Assembly: GCA_934317215.1 (NCBI GenBank) | Contig: CAKREH010000002.1 | Span: 62,001 to 126,000, forward strand | Length of the DNA stretch: 64,000 nucleotides | Source of the DNA: an uncultured Roseburia sp. | GTDB taxonomy: Bacteria > Bacillota > Clostridia > Lachnospirales > Lachnospiraceae | Direction: 5' to 3' | In this document: positions 34,590 through 42,785 of the stretch, piece by piece | Layout: the number at the start of each line of letters is the position of its first letter | How positions within the stretch are numbered: the first letter of the stretch is position 1 | Translations under genes and position numbers: made by a program | The notes under the pieces: model-generated | The model's database searches: none | The model's input: the letters and a program-made list of their open reading frames with translations, nothing else | What the model was told of the DNA's origin: nothing

Positions 34590-36377
34590 TTAGTCCATAT
34601 AGGCACCCTTCATCGCGCTGGTCGCATGCTGTGCATACAATTTTAACAGACCACTCTTATATTTGCTGGTAAAACCTTTCCAGTTCTTTTTACGTTCTTC
34701 TAAGATCTGTGCGATCTCTTCCCCGGTCTTTTCCTCGCCTTTGACACCTACGATCGCAAGACGGCGGTTCTCAACATCAAGTTCAATGAGATCTCCCTCT
34801 TCCACAAATGCGATCGGGCCGCCGGCTGCTGCCTCCGGAGATACATGTCCTACGACCGGTCCTCTGGATGCGCCGGAAAAACGCCCGTCTGTGATCAGTG
34901 CAACGCTGGCTGCAAGTTTCGGGTCGGAGCAGATTGCCTCGCCGGTGTAGAACATCTCCGGCATACCGCTGCCTCTCGGTCCCTCGTAGCGGATAAATAC
35001 AGCATCTCCCGGTACTACTTTTCCCTTCAGGATCGCATCGATCGCTTCTTCCTCGCTGTCATACGGTTTTGCGTTTAATCTTGCATGGAACATTTCTTTC
35101 GGGCAAGCTGTGTGTTTGATGACTGCTCCCTCCGGTGCAAGGTTGCCGCGCAGGATTGCGATGCTTCCCTCTGTACCGATCGCATGATCAAAATCTGCAA
35201 TGATATCGGTACGTTTGATCTCTTTTCCGATCAGTGCGGATTTCTCTTTTAAGATCGCATCACAGTGCTCGTAGAAACCGTTCTTCTTTAACTCTTCTAA
35301 GTTTTCACCAAGTGTTTTTCCGGTAACTGTCATCACATCAAGATGGAGCATGCTCTTGATTTCTTCCATGACTCTCGGCACACCGCCTGCATAGTAGAAA
35401 TACTGTGCCGGCCAGTCTCCTGCCGGGCGGATGTTTAGCAGATAATGTGCGCCGCGGTGCATTCTGTCAAACGTATCTGCATCAATTTCAAAACCAAATT
35501 CATGTGCGATTGCCGGAATGTGCATGACCGCGTTGGTGGAACCTGAGATTGCAGCATGTACCATGATCGCATTCTCAAGACTTTCCATTGTGACGATATC
35601 TTTTGCAGCAATTCCCATCTCAACTAATTTCATTAACTGTTTTCCGGCATCATAGGCAGCCTTTTTTAATTCCGGTGCAGTTGCCGGCATCAGTGCTGTT
35701 CCCGGAAGCATCAGTCCAAGTGCCTCAGCCATAACCTGCATTGTGGAAGCGGTTCCCATGAAAGAACATGCGCCACAGCTTGGACATGCATTGTGTTTGT
35801 AATAGCGGAGCTGCTCTTCCGGGATCTCACCACGCTCATACTGCGCGCTGAATTTTCCGATCTGCTCTAAGGTTAAAAGCTCATTGATCTTACAGCCCGG
35901 ATCATTTTCCACATATTCCGGTTTTACAACCGTTGCTTCCATAACACCACCGGTCACAACGATCGCGCTCATCTCTTTTAAACGGCCGATACTCATAAGC
36001 ATCGCCGGCATTGCCTTGTCACAGCTTGCGATAAAAACACCACCATCAAACGTTGTAGCGTTTGCCTGCGCCTCCACAAGGTTTGTGATCGCATCTCTGT
36101 GTGCTAAAGAATAATTGATTCCATCGTGTCCCTGGGACATTCCATCGCACATATCTGTTGCATAATAACGCGCTGCTTTTCCACCGTTTTCATCAACACC
36201 TTTTACTGCTTCTTCCACAAAAATATTTAAATGGCTTGAACCCGGATGGCTGTTTCCATAAGTACTCTCAATGATGATCTGCGGTTTAGAAAGCTCCTCT
36301 GCCTTCCATCCCATACCCATGCGAAGCGGGTCCATCTCCGGTGCAAGTTCTCTTACTTTCTGACTTCTTAATTCCAT
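34590..36377 (-). CDS. IlvD/Edd family dehydratase, probable sugar acid dehydratase
   Basis: 595 residues from the ATG at 36377 (GGAATGGAGG upstream). Fe-S ligands sit in FIASCDKAMPAMLMS and HNACPSCGACSFMG, with GTASTMQVMAEALG and the C-terminal ITDGRFSGASRGPVVGHVSP. The family removes water from 2,3-dihydroxy acids. True IlvD is usually about 555 residues and lies with ilv genes; here it follows a GntP transporter and a FadR-type regulator is next to them, so a hexonate or pentonate is the more likely substrate. The exact substrate cannot be read from sequence. Confidence 0.85.
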   Translation of the reverse strand: MELRSQKVRELAPEMDPLRMGMGWKAEELSKPQIIIESTYGNSHPGSSHLNIFVEEAVKGVDENGGKAARYYATDMCDGMSQGHDGINYSLAHRDAITNLVEAQANATTFDGGVFIASCDKAMPAMLMSIGRLKEMSAIVVTGGVMEATVVKPEYVENDPGCKINELLTLEQIGKFSAQYERGEIPEEQLRYYKHNACPSCGACSFMGTASTMQVMAEALGLMLPGTALMPATAPELKKAAYDAGKQLMKLVEMGIAAKDIVTMESLENAIMVHAAISGSTNAVMHIPAIAHEFGFEIDADTFDRMHRGAHYLLNIRPAGDWPAQYFYYAGGVPRVMEEIKSMLHLDVMTVTGKTLGENLEELKKNGFYEHCDAILKEKSALIGKEIKRTDIIADFDHAIGTEGSIAILRGNLAPEGAVIKHTACPKEMFHARLNAKPYDSEEEAIDAILKGKVVPGDAVFIRYEGPRGSGMPEMFYTGEAICSDPKLAASVALITDGRFSGASRGPVVGHVSPEAAAGGPIAFVEEGDLIELDVENRRLAIVGVKGEEKTGEEIAQILEERKKNWKGFTSKYKSGLLKLYAQHATSAMKGAYMD

Positions 36378-36382
36378 GATAG

Positions 36383-36492
36383 CCTCCATTCCTGCGCTGT
36401 TTTTTGCGCATCTCAAGTTTGTGCGTAAGCACAAATCTTGCGTGTGAAAAATCTTATTTTTCACACTAACCTCCATTCCTGCGCTGTTTTTT
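36383..36492 (-). repeat. Modular hairpin leader repeat, full form, between the GntP and dehydratase genes
   Basis: Same order as before pdxT: GTGTGAAAAAT/ATTTTTCACAC, TTTGTGC/GCACAAA, GCGC-AAAAAACA-GCGC, then AGGAATGGAG as SD. Here an extra CAGCGCAGGAATGGAGG stands before the first hairpin, so the SD-bearing tail occurs twice. Confidence 0.8.
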
Positions 36493-36556
36493 ACTGTGAA
36501 AATCTATAATATACTGAATTTCATGCTCTGTGACTGCTCTGTCATTACCGTTTCTT

Positions 36557-37912
36557 CTACACGAAGAAAGAAATGATCAGTGCAACGATAAATCCGGTTC
36601 CACCAACCAATGTCTCCATGATCGTCCAGGTTTTTAACGTTGTCTTCTCGTCAAGTCCGATCAGTGATCTCACCAGCCAGAATCCGGAATCGTTAAAGTG
36701 TGAGCAGACTGTCGCTCCACCGGCAACTGCTGCAACCACACATGCAAGATACATCGGTGATAAGGATGCGATCTCCGGCATTGCTGCCACAATTCCTGCT
36801 GCCATGGTCATTGCTACGGTTGCAGAACCTACACAGATTCTTACCAGTGCTGCAACTAAAAATGCTACAACAACGATTGGAAGATTTATGGATGCCACAG
36901 CATTACCAATGATCTCACCTAAGCCGGAGTACTGTAAAATATAACGGAGTACGCCGCCACATGCTGTCACAAGAAGGATCAGTCCTGTCGGCTCTAAAGA
37001 TTTTGTAAGGATCTTCTCTAATTCCGGCATCGTGTATCCATGTCTTGTTCCAAGGATGAACATTGCGGCTAATGTTGCGATCAGAAGTGCTGCAAACGGC
37101 TGTCCTAAAAAGTTAAATAACGGTGCCACTCCTGCCAATGCCGGGACCACTCCTGCAACAGATTTCAATATGATAAGTACCAGAGGAATCATGATGATGG
37201 TAACGACCGATGCAAAACTCGGAAGTTTGGATTCATCGATATCTTCCTGATTTGCAATCTGATCCGGAACCGGAACATAATATTTCTTTCCGCAGATAGC
37301 TCCCCAGACCGGGCCTGCAACGATCATTGCAAAAAATCCACAACATACACCGACTAAAATAACCCATCCAAGTTCCACATTTAACATTGTTGCAACTAAT
37401 ACCGGGCCAGGTGTCGGCGGGATAAATGCATGTCCAACGGCGAGTCCTGCTAAAAGCGGGATCGCATAAAACAGGGAAGATTTCTTTGTTCTTTTTGCAA
37501 GAGAAAATGCAAGCGGAATTAAAATGATAAGTCCTGCATCAAAGAATACCGGGATAGAAATAACAAGGCCGGTGATTCCAAGCGCCCATGCAGCCTTCTC
37601 ATCCCCAAATTTCTTTACCATTGTAACTGCTAAAGTCTGTGCTCCTCCCGATGCTTCAAGTATCGCACCGAACATGGAACCGAGTCCTACCAGGAGGGCA
37701 ATTCCCTTTAGCGTGTTTCCTATACCATCGTCCACCGCCGTTACGATTTCTTCAAACGGCATTCCTGCGATCAGTCCGATTGCAATCGCACCGATTAAGA
37801 TCGAAAGCATTGCATGAACCTTAAATTTGATGATCAAAACTAACAACAATGCCAGTCCGATAATTGCTGCAATAACCAGCCGGGTTGTATCTAACTCTAC
37901 GACGTTACCCAT
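36557..37912 (-). CDS. GntP family gluconate/sugar acid:H+ symporter
   Basis: 451 residues, about 12 membrane segments. Family marks are ITGLVISIPVFFDAGLIILI, AVGHAFIPPTPGPVLVATML and the C-terminal GGATVCSHFNDSGFWLVRSL. GntP transporters bring in gluconate, idonate, glycerate or similar acids. It is first in an operon with the dehydratase. SD is AAGGAGG. A clear sigmaA promoter and an operator-like repeat precede it. Confidence 0.9.
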   Translation of the reverse strand: MGNVVELDTTRLVIAAIIGLALLLVLIIKFKVHAMLSILIGAIAIGLIAGMPFEEIVTAVDDGIGNTLKGIALLVGLGSMFGAILEASGGAQTLAVTMVKKFGDEKAAWALGITGLVISIPVFFDAGLIILIPLAFSLAKRTKKSSLFYAIPLLAGLAVGHAFIPPTPGPVLVATMLNVELGWVILVGVCCGFFAMIVAGPVWGAICGKKYYVPVPDQIANQEDIDESKLPSFASVVTIIMIPLVLIILKSVAGVVPALAGVAPLFNFLGQPFAALLIATLAAMFILGTRHGYTMPELEKILTKSLEPTGLILLVTACGGVLRYILQYSGLGEIIGNAVASINLPIVVVAFLVAALVRICVGSATVAMTMAAGIVAAMPEIASLSPMYLACVVAAVAGGATVCSHFNDSGFWLVRSLIGLDEKTTLKTWTIMETLVGGTGFIVALIISFFV

Positions 37913-37931
37913 GATATACCTCCTTATTGAT

Positions 37932-37951
37932 ATTTGTATGACGTATGATGT
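37932..37951. promoter_or_regulatory. Candidate FadR/GntR operator before the GntP gene
   Basis: ATTTGTATGACGTATGATGT lies just past the -10, between transcription start and SD. A palindrome ACATCTGATGT lies at 37994-38004 before the -35, and GTCATATGATGT at 38099-38110. The shared TATGATG/ACATC words suggest sites for the regulator encoded at 38.2 kb. Confidence 0.5.
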
Positions 37952-37963
37952 TTTGTTGAGATT

Positions 37964-37992
37964 ATTGTATTTTATTGATTATTTTTTGTCAA
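37964..37992 (-). promoter_or_regulatory. SigmaA promoter of the GntP-dehydratase operon
   Basis: On the minus strand a consensus TTGACA (plus 37987-37992), 17 bases, TACAAT (plus 37964-37969). Confidence 0.82.
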
Positions 37993-38030
37993 TACATCTG
38001 ATGTTTAGTTTATTAAAACCTCTTTTTTAG

Positions 38031-38075
38031 ACAAAAAAACAAGGTGTTTTCTCAAAAAAGCACCTTGTTTTTTGT
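38031..38075 (-). terminator. Terminator after the FadR-type regulator gene
   Basis: AAAACAAGGTG (38036-38046) pairs with CACCTTGTTTT (38061-38071), A/T runs on both sides. The rest of the 287-bp gap holds the GntP promoter region. Confidence 0.82.
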
Positions 38076-38199
38076 GTATTTTTCCGATATTGCATCGTGT
38101 CATATGATGTCTTTCCAGTTTTTACAATTTTCACTCATTACAAAACGCTGGCATTTCTTTGTCATAGATTGACCAGACATTCTGTTGTTGAGAAATCCC

Positions 38200-38904
38200 T
38201 TACTTATTTTTTTTCTGCGCCTCCGCCTGTTTTTTCAAAATCATCTGACGATTATAATTGAGGTGCATGATCATCGCATATTTTGCACCTGCACTGTCGC
38301 CATGCAGGATTGCATCCGTGATCGCACGATGGGTGTCGATCGTCTCATCTTTTAACTGGCGGTGTGTTAAGTTCACAAATGTGATGACTGCCGACTGAAT
38401 GATCGGAACCAGTTTTTCGATCACTTTATTTTTGCTGCACCGCGCAATGCAAGTGTGAAATTCCACATCTTTCTGCAGATGGTTCTCACCGGCAAGATAC
38501 AGATTTTCCACCTCATCACACAGCCGCTTTAACTCCGCCTTTTCCTCGTCCGTCGCATTTTCACTTGCAAGCATGGCGATCTCCGGCTCTAACATCAGGC
38601 GCACATTGCAGAGGTCTAACGCCAGTTCATATTTGTCCGTAAACTTCGAAAGTCCTAACGGATCGTCCTCTAAGCGGTTCGTCCCGATCACATAAGTCCC
38701 GGAACCCCTGCGGACCTCAAGCACCCCCTTGGAAACCAGGCTTTTTACCGTCTCCCGCACCGTGCTCCGTCCAACTCCGAACAGCTCCGCCAGTTCAAAC
38801 TCATTTGGCAGTTTCTCACCTATTTTCACCGGTGTATGTAAAATATAATCCATCAGTTCTTCTTCCACATGCGGTGCTAATAATTCCCGGCTCTTTTTCT
38901 CCAT
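38200..38904 (-). CDS. FadR/GntR family regulator (FCD domain)
   Basis: 234 residues. The N-terminal winged helix reads GEKLPNEFELAELFGVGRST followed by VRETVKSLVSKGVLEVRRGS and GTYV. The FCD domain from about residue 85 has the metal-binding pattern: VEFHTCIARCSKN and DTHRAITDAILHGDSAGAKY with the His residues. FCD regulators sense small organic acids, in keeping with the gntP-type genes downstream. A terminator separates it from them, so it is its own unit. SD is AAAGGAG. Confidence 0.9.
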   Translation of the reverse strand: MEKKSRELLAPHVEEELMDYILHTPVKIGEKLPNEFELAELFGVGRSTVRETVKSLVSKGVLEVRRGSGTYVIGTNRLEDDPLGLSKFTDKYELALDLCNVRLMLEPEIAMLASENATDEEKAELKRLCDEVENLYLAGENHLQKDVEFHTCIARCSKNKVIEKLVPIIQSAVITFVNLTHRQLKDETIDTHRAITDAILHGDSAGAKYAMIMHLNYNRQMILKKQAEAQKKNK

Positions 38905-38985
38905 ATTGTATCATTTTCTCCTTTGTCCTGCATGATTCATAAAGACATCATACCACTTTTTACCGGATGTTTGAACGTAAAATTT

Positions 38986-41900
38986 TTAACGTGCCTTCGC
39001 AAAATAGTCATTCAAAATTTCCTTGATGTAGTGATAGCGTCTTGCATAAGAGTTTTCCACACGGATGATCTGCATATGATGTGCCTTACAGATCTCATTT
39101 TTCTGCCTGTCCCGCTCCCGCACCACTTCATCCTCAAAATGTTCCTTGCCATCTAATTCGATTGCAAAAACCGGCAGTTCGCGTTTTTCCCTCTTTTCAT
39201 AGACAACAAAGTCAAATCTTCCCATATAAAACAGATTGTCGTAAGTGACATTATCCCGGAACACCTGGGATATGGCAACCTCTTTATGGATCGTATATTT
39301 ATTCCGGGTGAGCCAGATATTTTCCAGCGCATGTGTCAGGTTTTTCATAAATGCCGCTTCTGTTTCCGTGGAAAACGGCTGGATCCCGAGTGCTCTCGAA
39401 CTGATATGCTTTTCCGTAATTTTTGATTCCCCGTTCGTTTTCACATACTGCACCAGCTCGTACAGATCATCGTCCTCATTTCCCTGATGAAGGCGCTCCA
39501 ATTCTTTCCCGTCCGCAAGAAGGATCAGCTTGTCCTTCGCCCGCGACGTTGCGACATTGATCAGCTCCTTATTATTTTTAAGCCAGTCATAAGTTCCTTT
39601 TCCCGTCCGGTCGCTCAACGCTGTGGAAAACAGCACCACATCTTTTTCGTCTCCCTGAAATGCATGTACTGTTCCGCACACGACATGCTCAAATCCGTTT
39701 TCTTTGATCCCCCGCTCGATCAGGATCCGCTGATTCACAAACGGTGTGATGACAGCAATACTTTTATCAGGATTTTCCCCCGCATAACGCATGATCTCCT
39801 CCACCTCTGCCGGGGAGGTATTCTTCATGTCACCTGGCCCGCCATCCACATTGACATAGACAAGCGGCTGTCTTTCCCTGCTGTCGGACTGCACCTGAAG
39901 TTTGGAGTTATAATATTTTTTGTTGTTAAAGTCTATGATTTTTTTATTACAGCGGTAATGATTTCGCAAAAGGATCTCATCGCTGACTGCATCACAGGCA
40001 AGATACGTCTTATAAATGGAATTTTCGCGGTAATCATACTCATCCGCAACATGATATTTTCTGCGCAGTTTCCGGTTCGTAAGCTCATCTAACAAAATAA
40101 CCGGCTTTAGCTGCTGCGGATCTCCCACCAGCATCAGTTTTTCGCCCCGGATGATTGGCACAAGTGAGACCGCAACATTGCACTGGCTCGCCTCATCCAT
40201 GATCGTCATATCAAACAGCGGTTCCGGTTCACCCAGTTTGTGGGAAGAAATGCAGGTTGTTATCATGATCGGAAATACCTTCTGCAGCTTCTTTACATTC
40301 TCCGATTTCTGCAGATACTTGTTAAATGCTGCTGCCTGCTCATTTTTATCCTCATCATCATCTAAAATTTCCCGCAGATCCCGGAACCGGTTTCCTTCTA
40401 ACTCCTTGATGTATTTTGCAGAGGTATAAAATAAATACTGATAAAACTCTTCCTCATTGCGGTCTAAAAGATCCATCGCATCCCGCTCGGATATCTCACC
40501 GATCTTTCTGATTTTATCATCCAGATTCCGCAGCTGACGCCCCTGCAGATCCGTACGGAAATGAAAGAGCGTCGCCACATTTTTCATCCGTTCCTGATAC
40601 TCCATGACCTGTGTTAACGTTTCTTTACGCTCTGTCAGGTCTAAGATTTCCTCATACTCCTTCAATCTGCCGGAAAGCTGTTTTGCCCGGTCGATCCGGT
40701 CCCCCTTTCGCCGGTCTAACGTGGAAGAAAATACTTTCACGCCCTGCACCTCTCTCCGCAGCTGGTTGATGTAACAGATACATTCTTTTACTTTTTCCTG
40801 ATTTCCAAGGCGCAGTACCGGAAATGCGATCCGTTTTCCCTTATAAGTCAGGGAACTTAATTTTTCAAATACATTGTTTATGGGGACATTATTGTAAGAC
40901 GCAAACAGTACCGTCATATTGTTAAAAAATGCCGTCACGATCGTGTTTAAGATCGTATTCGTCTTGCCGGTCCCCGGTGGTCCCTGAATATAGGCAAGCG
41001 GATATTTCATGGCATTGTTGATCGCAAGAAGCTGGTCGAGATTGATGTTCTGGTTTAACAGTGCAATCGGATATGCCTTCGTCCTTCGCGGACGTTCCAA
41101 AAGATCGCCGAAAAATGCCCGGATTGGAAAAGTCACCTGCTCTTTTTCGTACATGTCAAGGATCGCCTTATACTCTTCATGCAGATTTAATGCACAGTCC
41201 ATGCCCAGTCCGATGACATAGGGCATGTCATCCACAACCGCCCGTGCACCGTTTTTTTCTGTAATCGCATCTTTTATTTTTTCAAGATTTTTTTCAAAAT
41301 CGGATAACAGCTCATATTCATCCGCATCTAAATACCTTCGGATATTTTCCTGCTCTCCCCCTATGGTAAACTGCGTGCAGATCGTGATATCTTCATCCGG
41401 TTTAAATGCCTTGTTTTTTACATCCAGATTCAGATTCCGGTATGCCAGCACATACAATCCATTTTTTGTATGGATGCTTAAAATATTTAACGCCAGCTTC
41501 TTTATGTGCAGTGTCTTTCCCTGTCCGCTGTCACGGTTCATGCGCCGCTGAAAATTTGTCACGATCTCTTTAAACTGTTCCTCCGACAACTGGTACTCCC
41601 CGTCACGCACATGATCTCCGTCGATATAGCGCACCAGTTCATAATCGGTCGTATACGGCGTGGCATCCAGTTTGCTGCACATTTCCAGATAATTCAGTAT
41701 TTTTAAATTTGCCGTGTTTGCAAAAAGGTTCTGGTAGCGTTCCGGGTGCAGCGCGATATCTTCGATCAGCCGCTCATTCTCCGGGCAGTACGAGCCTTCC
41801 ACGATCTCGGTCGAGAGGATAGAATCAATATAGATCTTATCGTATCCCTCAATCGAGCACCGGTTGAGATGAAGTCCGTCCACTTTGAGCGTCCTGTTCC

Positions 41901-42024
41901 TTGGGTCTAAGTCACGGATTCCGATCCAGTAGTTCGTGTGTCTGCCCTCTTTGTTCAGATATTCAATTTTCAGCCATTTTCCTTCGTGGATGGCTTTGAA
42001 GATATCTCTGTGTATACTGTTCAT
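38986..42024 (-). CDS. WYL-like domain + SF1 helicase + DUF2726-type nuclease protein
   Basis: 1012 residues. About 1-75 resemble a WYL domain (IHEGKWLKIEYLNKEGR, LKVDGLHLNRCSIEGYDKIY). An SF1 (Upf1/Dna2-like) helicase follows: Walker A GPPGTGKT at 348-355, MDEASQ near 609, GDPQQL near 635, VITPFVNQ, GTVHAFQGDEKDVV and NVATSRAKDK. About 420-600 is a helical insert. The end (920-1010) has GRFDFVVY and FAIELDGKEHFEDE, an E-x-D-x-K site of the PD-(D/E)XK fold. No clear SD precedes the ATG. It is divergent from the ToxIN locus, with overlapping -35 boxes. Mobile-element or phage defence is a fair guess. Confidence 0.82.
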   Translation of the reverse strand: MNSIHRDIFKAIHEGKWLKIEYLNKEGRHTNYWIGIRDLDPRNRTLKVDGLHLNRCSIEGYDKIYIDSILSTEIVEGSYCPENERLIEDIALHPERYQNLFANTANLKILNYLEMCSKLDATPYTTDYELVRYIDGDHVRDGEYQLSEEQFKEIVTNFQRRMNRDSGQGKTLHIKKLALNILSIHTKNGLYVLAYRNLNLDVKNKAFKPDEDITICTQFTIGGEQENIRRYLDADEYELLSDFEKNLEKIKDAITEKNGARAVVDDMPYVIGLGMDCALNLHEEYKAILDMYEKEQVTFPIRAFFGDLLERPRRTKAYPIALLNQNINLDQLLAINNAMKYPLAYIQGPPGTGKTNTILNTIVTAFFNNMTVLFASYNNVPINNVFEKLSSLTYKGKRIAFPVLRLGNQEKVKECICYINQLRREVQGVKVFSSTLDRRKGDRIDRAKQLSGRLKEYEEILDLTERKETLTQVMEYQERMKNVATLFHFRTDLQGRQLRNLDDKIRKIGEISERDAMDLLDRNEEEFYQYLFYTSAKYIKELEGNRFRDLREILDDDEDKNEQAAAFNKYLQKSENVKKLQKVFPIMITTCISSHKLGEPEPLFDMTIMDEASQCNVAVSLVPIIRGEKLMLVGDPQQLKPVILLDELTNRKLRRKYHVADEYDYRENSIYKTYLACDAVSDEILLRNHYRCNKKIIDFNNKKYYNSKLQVQSDSRERQPLVYVNVDGGPGDMKNTSPAEVEEIMRYAGENPDKSIAVITPFVNQRILIERGIKENGFEHVVCGTVHAFQGDEKDVVLFSTALSDRTGKGTYDWLKNNKELINVATSRAKDKLILLADGKELERLHQGNEDDDLYELVQYVKTNGESKITEKHISSRALGIQPFSTETEAAFMKNLTHALENIWLTRNKYTIHKEVAISQVFRDNVTYDNLFYMGRFDFVVYEKREKRELPVFAIELDGKEHFEDEVVRERDRQKNEICKAHHMQIIRVENSYARRYHYIKEILNDYFAKAR

Positions 42025-42117
42025 ATGTTTTTGATTACTATATAATAAATTATTTTTTAGGAGTGTCTCATTTATATTTTAAATACTTTTTTTAGAAATA
42101 CAACCTTCTACAAATAT

Positions 42118-42146
42118 ATTATAAAAACAAATATTTCACTTGACAA
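42118..42146 (-). promoter_or_regulatory. SigmaA promoter of the helicase gene, overlapping the toxI promoter
   Basis: On the minus strand TTGTCA starts in the complement of TGACAA at 42141-42146, then 17 bases and TATAAT (plus 42118-42123). The -35 shares five bases with the toxI -35 on the other strand. Confidence 0.75.
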
Positions 42147-42168
42147 AATTAGTTTATTTGCATATCAT
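42140..42168 (+). promoter_or_regulatory. SigmaA promoter of the toxI-toxN locus
   Basis: TTGACA (42140-42145), 17 bases, TATCAT (42163-42168). Expected start near 42175. Confidence 0.8.
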
Positions 42169-42174
42169 AAGAAT

Positions 42175-42261
42175 TGAGAGAATACTCTCAGGTGTTCCGC
42201 CACCATAAAGGGCGAATTATGATGAATGAGTAAGGTTATCTTTCCTTACTCATTATTTTTT
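42175..42261 (+). ncRNA. Type III antitoxin RNA (toxI-like), one pseudoknot unit, and its terminator
   Basis: From the promoter come a TGAGAG-AATA-CTCTCA hairpin (42175-42190) and an H-type pseudoknot: GGTG (42191-42194) with CACC (42201-42204), and loop bases TTCCGCC with GGCGAA (42211-42216, one bulge). A terminator follows: AATGAGTAAGG (42225-42235) with CCTTACTCATT (42244-42254) and ATTTTTT. Promoter, pseudoknot RNA, weak terminator and toxin is the layout of type III systems, but the usual tandem repeats (two or more) are missing. Confidence 0.7.
42225..42261 (+). terminator. Terminator between toxI RNA and toxin gene
   Basis: 11-bp stem AATGAGTAAGG/CCTTACTCATT, 8-base loop, then ATTTTTTAG. 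In type III systems readthrough here sets the antitoxin to toxin ratio. The toxin SD (AGGAG at 42262) starts right after the U run. Confidence 0.85.
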
Positions 42262-42272
42262 AGGAGAAATGA

Positions 42273-42770
42273 ATGAATTTATTTTTTTACGATGTAGATA
42301 CAAAATATGTGAACTATCTAAAAGCAGCAGAAATCGCGAAACGTGGATTTACGCGTGTTCCCGATATAGAATACAAAAATGAAAGAAAAATGGTCTGCGG
42401 CGTTGTATTAGAAATCAACGACTTCAAATATTATGTTCCTGTCTCCTCTTATAAAATCAAGCAACCAAATAATATTCTCATACGGCTTGACGATGACAAA
42501 TTTAATCCGGTAAAAGGATCGCTTCGCTTTAACTATATGTTCCCCATAAATGATGCCTGTATTTCAAAAAGAGATTTTTCAAATGAACCCCCCGGTCGCA
42601 GAGAATTTCTTCGACGTCAATGGATTTATTGCAATTCAATTGAAACTGCAATCAGAGAAATGGCTGAAAATACATACTATTCTGTAATTTCCGGCAACGA
42701 CATCTCCCTCTTAAATGCCTCCTGTGATTTCAAATTTTTAGAAAAAATCTCCAAAACCTATGTTCTTTAA
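42273..42770 (+). CDS. ToxN/AbiQ family type III toxin endoribonuclease
   Basis: 165 residues, the family length. MNLFFYDVDTKYVNYLK at the N-terminus, VCGVVLEINDFKYYVPVSSY, and KGSLRFNYMFPINDACISKR are ToxN/AbiQ signatures; a basic ERREFLRRQW-like helix (GRREFLRRQWIYCN) and a C-terminal CDFKFLEKISKTY follow. The toxin cuts RNA, including its own antitoxin RNA, and is held in an inactive RNA-protein complex; AbiQ and ToxN abort phage infection. SD AGGAG lies six bases before the ATG. A, T-rich codon use suggests transfer. Confidence 0.88.
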   Translation: MNLFFYDVDTKYVNYLKAAEIAKRGFTRVPDIEYKNERKMVCGVVLEINDFKYYVPVSSYKIKQPNNILIRLDDDKFNPVKGSLRFNYMFPINDACISKRDFSNEPPGRREFLRRQWIYCNSIETAIREMAENTYYSVISGNDISLLNASCDFKFLEKISKTYVL

Positions 42771-42785
42771 ATACTCCATTATTTA

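Noticed and set aside
34590..36377. Assignment as the biosynthetic ilvD
   Set aside because: Family is right but the setting (GntP, FadR-type regulator) points to a sugar acid; symbol left empty.
42273..42770. Toxin gene as a type II toxin with a protein antitoxin
   Set aside because: No small ORF lies upstream between promoter and toxin; an RNA with pseudoknot and terminator does.
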